From Owenia fusiformis (Eukaryota > Annelida > Polychaeta > Sabellida > Oweniidae): DNA of 60,000 nt. A model generated the notes under the pieces. The model saw only the letters and a list, made by a program, of their open reading frames with translations. It did no database searches and had not been told where the DNA came from. Of the stretch, positions 52,330 through 60,000 are shown piece after piece (within the stretch, counting starts at the first letter, position 1; each line of letters begins with the position of its first letter). The stretch lies in NCBI GenBank assembly GCA_903813345.2, contig CAIIXF020000008.1, positions 11,933,278 through 11,993,277 on the forward strand, read 5' to 3'. The position numbers and the translations under genes are program-made.

Positions 52330-53827
52330 GCTCCAGGACCGACAATTGTCGGTACTGGAGACTGTCCAGGGGTATTTGCTGGGATACCGACAATTGTCAG
52401 CACTCTATCGTCACCTAGTAGTGTCAGATAGAGAACCGACAATTGTCGGTACGCAAGTGGCTGCTACGTGTTTTTGCTAGAGAGCCGACAATTTCATAAA
52501 TAAATTCACTACTTTTCATATCATGATAACCCCATCAGTGGTAGTCTAGTGGTTAGCGAGCACGATTCGAAAACACTCGGCCCCGAGTTCAAATCCCGGC
52601 AAGACCTACTTTTTTCTTTTGAGGGGTGGGGATAGTGCTTCTTTTGCAGTATGAAATCGTACAGGCATTAACTTGTAGTGAGCCATAATTTATTTCGACA
52701 AAAATTGATTCAACTTCCATCAAAATTGTCCTACAAGCTTCAATTAAAAAACATTTTAAAGCTCTTTTCTTGTTCTATCTAATGGGTCGATATATACAAT
52801 TAGGAGGGGATGCTTTCGCCCCCGTCGACCTCTACCCTTACTACGCCATGGCACAGGAGAAATATCTCATTTGGAATATATCACTGTTTACTTTGCGTTT
52901 GGTAGCTCTCTCATGCGAGATGGAATCGTGGCCATTAACTAAGGGAGCCAAATGCAACTTCCATCAAAAATTGTGCTATAAGGTATGAGTACCGTAATCC
53001 AACACCAAATTCGAAAATTCATAACAATACTTTTGCACATATGGCGTTCGTGACCAACTATGAAACGCTTACCCCCCATAGTGTTATATATCAAAATGCA
53101 CCTGTCCATATAGGGGTTCGATTGACCTACATCAAATTATAGGGAGTCAGGTTACTTTTTGAGATATCAGCGTCCGTTTATTGTAACTCACGTTTGTTAC
53201 CACTTCCTCAATTCTGATATGACAGGCAAACGTTTAGTAAACATGCTCACGTTCGGAACTATTTTGACCTACATCGCTATTTTCGTAATTCAAATGAAAG
53301 TTGAACTCCTCTTTATTTTGATACCAAATAGTGGCATACTAGGTACCCTAGAAGCCAACTATGGGTTATTTAGAACGATACCACAGGTTTTTAAATGGAC
53401 TATATAGGGGTCATACCTTTTGGCGGATGGATATGGAACCTCATACCATACGATAAGCTCTAAAAAACATTCTAGCTATTTTCTTCTATCTAATGGGTAG
53501 CAAACGCCCCTTCCTTTTTATTGGGTTTTCAACGTTTACTACCATTCCCTGTTCCCGGGCTACCATTTTTTGACTGGGTTTGGTAATCCCCGGGTAACCG
53601 GGGCTAATGCCCTCCCCGGGTTTTGCACTTGTTCCCAAAATATCCGTATGATATCTGAAATATCCCCCCGCGCATTGCGCATGCGCCAGAAAATTCGAAA
53701 ATCAATATTTGTCGGTCCTCTAGCGTGTAAACACAGCATATCTCCCGTACCGACAATTTATTTGTCGGTCCTCTAGCGTGCAACCACATCAGAGTCTAGA
53801 GTACCGACAATTGTCGGTACTCTAGCC
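52330..53827. mobile_element. Repeat element with ACCGACAATTGTCGGT palindromes at both ends, kinase B intron
   Basis: Perfect palindromes ACCGACAATTGTCGGT stand at 52338-52353, 52435-52450 and 53803-53818, with variants at 52386-52400, 52483-52492, 53707-53717 and 53749-53769. They cluster at the two sides of a 1.5 kb segment, as subterminal binding repeats would. The inside carries a tRNA-like Pol III head (52535-52607) and two unsupported plus ORFs (52770-52988, 53159-53407). Exact ends are uncertain. Confidence 0.5.
52535..52607 (+). other. tRNA-like sequence (SINE head or tRNA pseudogene)
   Basis: A perfect A box TAGTCTAGTGG (52542-52552) and a near-perfect B box AGTTCAAATCC (52586-52596) stand 44 bp apart, exactly the tRNA spacing. 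The T loop is TTCAAAT on a four-of-five paired stem (CCGAG/CCCGG). A TTTTTT terminator follows at 52610. The acceptor halves (TCAGTGG and CAAGACC) do not pair, and I cannot draw a sound anticodon stem. So it is not a working tRNA, but it may keep an internal Pol III promoter. Confidence 0.45.
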
Positions 53828-54873
53828 TTTACGTAAAATATAACTGAAGGCCAGAGCACTAACCTTATAGACCAGAATATTGGAGAGGAAAATGTTTTGT
53901 TGGTTAAAATAAAACATTCAGAGCTTTGATAAGATAGACAGATATGTTCTATGTCTAATCTTTAAAGGAAAAAATAATACTATGAAGACTGTTTTTAAAG
54001 GTAGATCCCTACAATCTATTGCGGCCCATCCCCATGTAAACACTGACATTTTCTTTAGATATGTAAACAATATGTGAACTTATATAGTAGAAAATATTCA
54101 TCAAACCAACTAAACTTACACATATTTTTATAATTTATTAATATCTTATACGGAAAATACATTTAGGACGTTTATATTAGGAAGTGTAAGCTTACCATAC
54201 GTACCTCTTCCATATTTTGCCCTTCTTTCTGGTCGGGCTGACTGCTATCATCCGGGGAAGGTGTACACTTGTTTTGAGACTTAAATGGCATCCCTGACCT
54301 CTCTCTCGGTAATACGTCTTCCAAAATATCCATTATTACTGCAATGGCAAAAAGCCCGACAAATAACTATTATCATAAAATAGCTTTAGTCTACTTGTCT
54401 TAGGCCTATACTTGCCTGGGGGCAAACATTACAGAGAGGGCGTTTCGATTACGATTTAGTCACAGGTCATTGCTCATATCAAAGACAACACCGTGTTCAC
54501 GAGATATTAATTTGTACCTCCTTTTTCATGAAAAAAATAAGAATTTGGTCAGCCACAACTTGAAAAGCGTCGACCATCTTGAAAAAGATAGACTTCCTCT
54601 TTTGCGATCATAATAAAGCCTATTCCACAACTAATCTATCATTATATTTCCATCATATAATTACGGTGAATATTATTATATATGTACATTAAACATTGTC
54701 ACTAAAATAGTTTGTCCAGAATTCAGAAAATTGATTTAAATTCTTCACTTACCGATTGTTCTTCTTTTAATTCTCTTCATCTTAGCTTATGACTCAGAAC
54801 TGGACTGGTTCTAGCTTACTCACTTCGAGAGCCATGTTAGATTTTGAAACTTATGGCTCTCAAACGGAGAAGT

Positions 54874-55356
54874 GAACAGCTGATCAATAGTGACCTTTGA
54901 AATTGAATTAAGTCGATCCGCGGCTTACTTTTGGTCTCTAACTGTGTCTTACATCAGTATCATCAATCCGTGTAAGTATTGGAGCGCTGGAGTACTTCTT
55001 TTTCGATCAAGACTTGTAAATTGTTCATCGAGTTAAAGTTTTACAGACCTATTTCCAATATGGCGATTTGCTAGGTGCGAGATACGCAACGAACGAAATG
55101 AATTTTGAGAATTAGTTAGGTTCGGACAACCTCCGGAGATTTACGAAAATGTCCGAGCAGAAACCGCCATATTGGAATTTGGCAGTAAAACGATTCACTC
55201 GACCTAACAATTACAAGTCTTGATCGAAAAAGAAGTACTCCAGCGCTCCAATACTTACACGGATTGATGATACTGATGTAAGACACAGTTAGAGACCAAA
55301 AGTAAGTCGCGGATCTACTTAATTCGATTTCAAAGGTCACGATCACTGAGCTGTCC
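54874..55356. repeat. Near-identical inverted duplication (~150-bp arms) upstream of kinase B
   Basis: 54874-55024 and 55205-55356 are reverse complements with only a few differences, including a long matching block from CTTACTTTTGGTCTCTAACT to TTCGATCAAGACTTGTAA. The loop is about 180 bp. The left arm begins about 94 bp upstream of the first kinase B ATG (54780), so it covers the expected promoter/5' UTR. The minus ORF 55116-55358 lies across it and is not supported. Confidence 0.8.
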
Positions 55357-55814
55357 AAATGCTCCGTGGGAAAGCTATTATATCAAAATCCAAATAGCTT
55401 TCGCAGGAAGTAAGTTCTAGCCAGTCAATTTCTCACGTGATTTTTTAAAACTTAATAGTACCCAGTATTATTGTTACATATTCTCTGTATTATCTTGGAA
55501 TTATTCGCACATATATGTCATTTTATTTGTATCATTTATAACCGTTATAAGTTACGTTCAATGGTTAGAACATATGGTTCGAAATACAATCTTAAATGGA
55601 CTTGATTACTATTTCTAGTATTAGATAATTGAGTAATAGCCATATCCTAGATGGAATTACCGTTACCTATTTGTAAAATACCGCGAAATTCGAAAAGCCC
55701 GAACAATTCTTTGCACATGTCTGCATGTCATCGACTAATTTGATCAATGGAGAGCCCCGGTCCGAGGGGGGGGGGGGCGCTGGTCAGATTTTTGTACAGG
55801 GGGTGCCACTAACC

Positions 55815-55891
55815 TAACCAAACTCGTCTGGCCCAGATCTACGACGTCGGGAGTAGATAGAGCAGATAGCTGGGCCAGACGGGTTTGGTTA
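55815..55891. repeat. Hairpin with 21-bp arms
   Basis: TAACCAAACTCGTCTGGCCC (from 55815) pairs with GGGCCAGACGGGTTTGGTTA (to 55891), 20 of 21 positions, loop 35 bp. It lies next to a G-run at 55766-55775. No coding. Confidence 0.65.
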
Positions 55892-55914
55892 ATCTACCCC
55901 CGGATCTTCCACAT

Positions 55915-56185
55915 CTAGGGATTTTTTTCTCTTAAATCGTCTCAGCTGAAATTGTACCCACATCTAGTTTTTTTCAAAAATAGACCCACTTCAAGGTAAT
56001 TTTTGAAAAACAAGACCCACTTCCAGCGTTTTTTTCAAAATCAATACCCTATTTTAGGATTTTTCAAAAAGTAGACCCAGTTCTAGGGATTTTCTCATCA
56101 AAATGGGACTATCTAGTTTTTTTTCTTCAAAATGGGACCCACATGTAGGGGTTTTTCGGCGAAAAATGGACCCACTTTAGCGGCA
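55915..56185. repeat. Degenerate tandem repeat, AGACCCACTTCNAGGGATTTTTC unit
   Basis: About six units of 40-46 bp alternate a (A)GGGATTTTT run with CAAAAATAGACCCACTT-type text (for example 55979, 56011, 56071, 56130). Non-coding. Confidence 0.6.
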
Positions 56186-56804
56186 CGTCCCCATTTACTT
56201 AGCTAGTTTCCACAAAGCTATCTCCTGAGAGATCTAAGATGGCTATGTGCAAATATAGTAAGTCCCCATGTAGCCAATATATCGGAGTCTCCCCCATCCC
56301 CCTCCTCCCGGGTGGAGCAGGTCGTTTTAAGAAGATTTTTCAAGATTTTTATATTTTCAGTTCAGGCAACAATTTAAATGTATGACATCCAATGCAAAAG
56401 TTTTTCTAGTTTTTCACTTTATTGACACAAATAAACAGTCAAACGATGCCATTAAAACTCTCATATCTTATTCTTATATTTCATGACTCAATATTTCCTG
56501 ACCAAACAAATAAAGTTCTCTTTGTGCATAACTTAAACATGAACTTCATTAACTTCATCTGTGAATGCTGTGAAAAAATATTATTAGCACCTTGCCGGGC
56601 CAGTTCTAGGGGTTTTAGTGCTAGTTTAGAAGGCATTCATTTTACTATATCGACCTGGCAATATGTGACGTCATAGTGGTGGTCAATATTGCCGGTCAAG
56701 AATGCAATTAATGACCGGCAATTTTCCCCGGGAAATTAGATATCGTTCAGTGCGTACGATTTTCTTGCTGTTTCAGTCCTGGTCATTAACGGTGGTAATA
56801 ATAC

Positions 56805-56834
56805 CATGGGCTTTCATCTAATTGAAAGCCCATG
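56805..56834. repeat. Perfect 12-bp-arm hairpin
   Basis: CATGGGCTTTCA and TGAAAGCCCATG around a six-base loop. It lies just outside the palindromic element at 56842-57690 and may be part of its boundary. Confidence 0.7.
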
Positions 56835-56841
56835 ATAATAC

Positions 56842-57690
56842 TAATAACGTCATTTCTGCTGGCAATATATACAGAATATCACATCATTTTGAGTGATATC
56901 ATTTTTATCGCCGAGTTGATATCAAATATCAACACGAGTGAGCGAAGCGAATGAGTGTTGATATTTGATATCTACTACCCTTTGCATTCGTTTGACTTCA
57001 CTTCTTCAAAGAGAGCTTCGTCTTCTTCTTGTAGTTTAACTAGACTCTGCACGCAGGGTAGATATCTACGAGGCGATAAAATGATATCACGAGATATTAT
57101 GTGATATTGGGTTTATCCCATGATAACAATCACCTTGTGATGTTCTGATCCAATTTCCAGGACATTGAAACTAGAAATTAGAATACCGGAAACGTCAGAG
57201 TTTCCAATGTGAATGTCGAAATTCGCCAATTCTTCGTCAGACGAATTTGCACCGGCCATTTTGATTTGTACTTTACTCACTGCGCAGTAACATGCACTAC
57301 TTTCTGTACATGATATAGTTCGTCATAAATACCATTTTTAATCGTTATTTAGCAACCTTCTAATCAAATTATATGCACAATCGTAATTCAATACACCAAT
57401 GAAACTTAAAGAGAATAAATTAACGGACCTATTTTCTCAAAAGAGAATAAATTATCTGACCTAATTTCCAACAATATTGTGGCGCGAAATGCAAATGTGA
57501 TATCACACGGATATGCGTGAGATAAACGATATCACACGCAGCCATATGAGTTTGATAAACGATTTTCTGGAAAATATCACACGGATTTAAATAATATCAG
57601 AAATATCAATAGCTGTTATTGTACAGATAACACATTAATCGTGGGATAAAGTGAAATATTGGACCGAGGGCCGAAATGACGTTATTGTAC
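56842..57690. mobile_element. Palindromic element with ATATC motifs and TAACGTCATTTC ends
   Basis: AATAACGTCATTTCTGC (about 56842) pairs with GGCCGAAATGACGTTATT (to about 57686). Inside is a strong palindrome around GATATCAAATATCAACAC (56916-56935) and its partner (56954-56972), and matched blocks with ATATCACATCATTTT/GATATCACGAG. The element is interrupted by the 85-bp insertion at 56976-57060. Right-hand inner part 57490-57600 repeats TATCACACGGATA/CGATATCACACGC. No coding. Confidence 0.5.
56976..57060. mobile_element. 85-bp mini element with exact 9-bp target duplication
   Basis: TACCCTTTGCATTCGTTTGA ... CTGCACGCAGGGTA, flanked on both sides by GATATCTAC (56967-56975 and 57061-57069). The terminal TACCC/GGGTA are inverted. 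It interrupts the palindrome of the surrounding element. A nine-base duplication is typical of Mutator-like elements, but the element is far shorter than usual. Part of the duplication could come from the palindromic host, though all nine bases agree. Confidence 0.6.
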
Positions 57691-60000
57691 TAATCTTTGG
57701 ATTAAAGAATATTTGAGCTATATGAACAACAAACATATTATAACATCAAAGGAACTTCTTCAATCAATGATAATATCATATCGAAATTAAAAGTAAATAT
57801 TTACAAAACAAATCACAGATTAATTGGTTGATTATCTCTTTGACAAAATCATAGTTTTTTTTAACAATTTCCCCTCCAGAAAGTTTTTGTTTATCACTGG
57901 TACTCCACTAGATTATGCTGGTTACCGAAACGGATCGTAACAAAATGTCGGAACCTCAAAGATACGATCGATTTTGATTTTTACCTAATTCCGGTGTTGC
58001 AGGCAGAATTCCCACGACATTTTTATCACAAACGTTTGTCGGTATCATATGTTTAAGAAAATGTACATGTTTGCAAACAAATAGTAGCGCCGTTAATTGG
58101 GCGGGTAAGCCAACCATAAGGAAATATGGTCCGATGGACCTAATTCCCTTTGCTGCTAGGGGAAGGAAGACTAATAATCCTTGGACCAAAGGATGCGTTG
58201 TAATTTTGATGGTGTTCTTGGTTTGCCGATTATTGCTGGCCCGTCATTTTGACAAAAGCTTCATAGTGTTATCAATTATCAAATTATAATACAAAATGTT
58301 CCCCAAGAGTTATAATTATTTTCGCACTAAAAACCAATGACAATTTACAAACAGGATGGTCCAATGGCTTTTTCCTTTAGTTTTCTTGCCCTAGAGTAAT
58401 TTTCAGTCATGGCTTACTAACCCCCATCACTCAACTAAAAGAAAACATATTCATATTTTCATAAATTCCTATAGTAAATGTATTAATGTAAATCGTATTA
58501 ATACGTTTTTTGAAAATTAAAAACAAAGGACATATAAGCTACAATATCATGGTGAACTTCGTACACAATCTTCACACTTTCCAACTAAATTTATTTTTTC
58601 TGAATTCTTCCACTTATTTTGGAAACTGAAGTATCCGAATCTATGTGTAATGTTTTTATTAATAAATCAGTCCCCATTACGTGATGATATAACGCAAGAT
58701 ACCTGAAATATGATGGATTTTGTGAAATTGTCGTGCTTTCTAGAAGATATTCGAGAAGTTCTAGATCATATTCAGAAAATATGTTGGGACGTAGCCGGGG
58801 ACGTAGCCGGGGACGTAGCGATACTAAAGGCATCTCTGCGTAGCACGGGCGATGTTTCTACCAAATAACATTGGCTCATATTCTGTCAAAACGTTTGAAA
58901 TAAATGAGTACTTAAAAACGTGTCGCCAAAAGCACGTCCTCCACTTATTGAAATCTTAGAGTTCAAATTGAATCAAAATAAGATTGATTAGTGGTTATTT
59001 AGATAAAAGTCAGCTTTGTGTCAACTATTGACAATGTTTTACAACCCCAAGTTTTCAACACATAAGTATAGTTGTGGGGGTGATTTATGGGGGTAAAAAT
59101 AGAAAAAATTATTCATTATTGTAAGAATCTCCTGACATAAAGTGTGCACTCTGTGGAGTTTTAGAAAATAGACATGATAAAAAATCATATGAGCCAAAAA
59201 TATTCTAAAATTGAAACAATTTTTTATTTAGCTTGCTGCTAGATCTAATTCAGTCTGTAATGACCTTGATCATGGAACATGACCTTGACCTACCATGTTA
59301 TCATGACCTTCAAAAATAATATGCAGTAAAATATGAAGGACCATTTACCAAGATAATGGTAATATTTGATTTCCATATTACATTATTTACCCTCTAAAAT
59401 GTAAATTAACATTTCTACCAATGAATTGCAAAATGTGAATATTGAAATACCCAGATATCAACCTATTAGCTGGCACTGGCCTTAAATAATCTTAACATTG
59501 ACCTCTTATCTATAAGGTGACTTAGGCCTAAATACGTAATCGTGATCCTAGATCGTTGACTTCTTAGTATCTAATTATATAGGTGCCAGCTGGTTTTACC
59601 ACTCAGGTAAATTCAGATGACAGGCACACAAAATTTCATAACATGTAGCTGAGCACCATTCAAATGTGAGAGTTCTTGCAATTAACAGTGCAGTAAGCAT
59701 ACTCATTATATTAATAACACTTTTCTTTTTTCTCTGGTTGGATAAATGAACAACCATTGAGACAGTGGGAGTTTCTCCAAGAACAATATATCAGTAAGAT
59801 AAGCAATGAGATCTTTTTTTCAAATGCCAATTTATTCACGCTTCTGAAAACAAGCAATCTTTCCATCTAAATGACTAACTCTTCTGCACCCAATAAAATC
59901 ATTTTAGCTTAATGTTTAATCTCTACTCTGTTTTGTCAATTCCCCAAGTGTTGTTGTCATAGTTCCTGATTGCGTCGCCACCAAAAAATTCACCAATTTT
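57691..60000. other. Intergenic stretch, no supported gene
   Basis: Two minus-strand ORFs (57956-58189 and 58591-58833) look moderately protein-like but show no domain, and the first has no ATG start. A 12-bp unit GGGACGTAGCCG is repeated three times at 58786-58819. 59080-59300 carries the dispersed repeat shared with 17190-17530, 51330-51585 and 35855-35900. The rest is AT-rich without features. Confidence 0.4.

Larger units (their letters stand above)
37593..54780 (-). pseudogene. Kinase B: transposon-broken paralogue of kinase A
   Basis: Exons recognised by homology with kinase A, in coding order: 54753-54780, 54205-54338, 51657-51761, 50968-51056, 50146-50220 plus 50711-50714 (split by a MITE), 41962-42084, 40616-40754, 40150-40400 (truncated), 38489-38539, 37593-37661 (stop TAG). 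Phases match kinase A. The glycine loop GSFGSC, VVIK lysine, catalytic loop YLDAKPAN and CDMGS are present. Homology stops just after the KY that precedes APE in kinase A: no APE, no DxxxxG, no DRPS exon is found between 40150 and 38540, where a 1.07 kb MITE now sits. The two acidic exons of kinase A (25399 and 23782) have no counterpart. With a disrupted exon and no C-lobe it cannot make a normal kinase. A truncated product is possible but not supported. Confidence 0.75.

Overview
The window is AT-rich nuclear DNA from an invertebrate animal. The evidence is spliced genes with GT/AG introns, a recognisable LRRC57 orthologue, an intronless class-A GPCR, and a dense load of MITEs, a Gag-protease LTR retrotransposon and GACCTT/GACGGACAGACGG-type repeats. 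The style suits a lophotrochozoan (brachiopod, mollusc, annelid-like), but the taxon is an inference and I cannot fix it. No bacterial features (operons, ribosome binding sites, CRISPR) are present.

Layout. 1-235 is one end of a TA-flanked MITE. 304-1392 (minus) is a single-exon rhodopsin-like GPCR. 1.4-11.7 kb is gene-poor and made of hairpin elements, tandem arrays and MITEs. 11745-16539 (minus) is LRRC57, rebuilt here as five exons giving 237 aa. 19050-29277 (minus) is a 13-exon kinase gene (kinase A, about 544 aa). 29289-30652 is a 1.36 kb element with long terminal inverted repeats lying just upstream of kinase A. 31544-34723 (plus) is a two-exon gene for an 875-aa multi-pass membrane protein of no family I recognise. 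37593-54780 (minus) is a second kinase gene (kinase B), a paralogue of A with matching exon phases. It is broken by a MITE inside one exon, has lost its kinase C-lobe, and carries a 7.25 kb LTR retrotransposon in an intron. 54.8-60 kb holds inverted repeats, palindromic elements and degenerate tandem repeats, with no gene I can support.

How it fits together. The most distinctive part is 19-55 kb: two tandem paralogous kinases with an unusual catalytic signature (YLD instead of HRD, DMG instead of DFG) surrounding an orphan polytopic membrane protein on the opposite strand. One kinase looks intact and the other is decaying under transposon attack. Several breaks can be read to the base, including a TA-duplicating MITE in a 79-nt exon whose intact 79-nt counterpart is present in kinase A. 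Whether the membrane protein and the kinase act together is speculation from position only.

All exon models are my manual reading of splice sites and paralogue comparison. No transcript data or searches were available.
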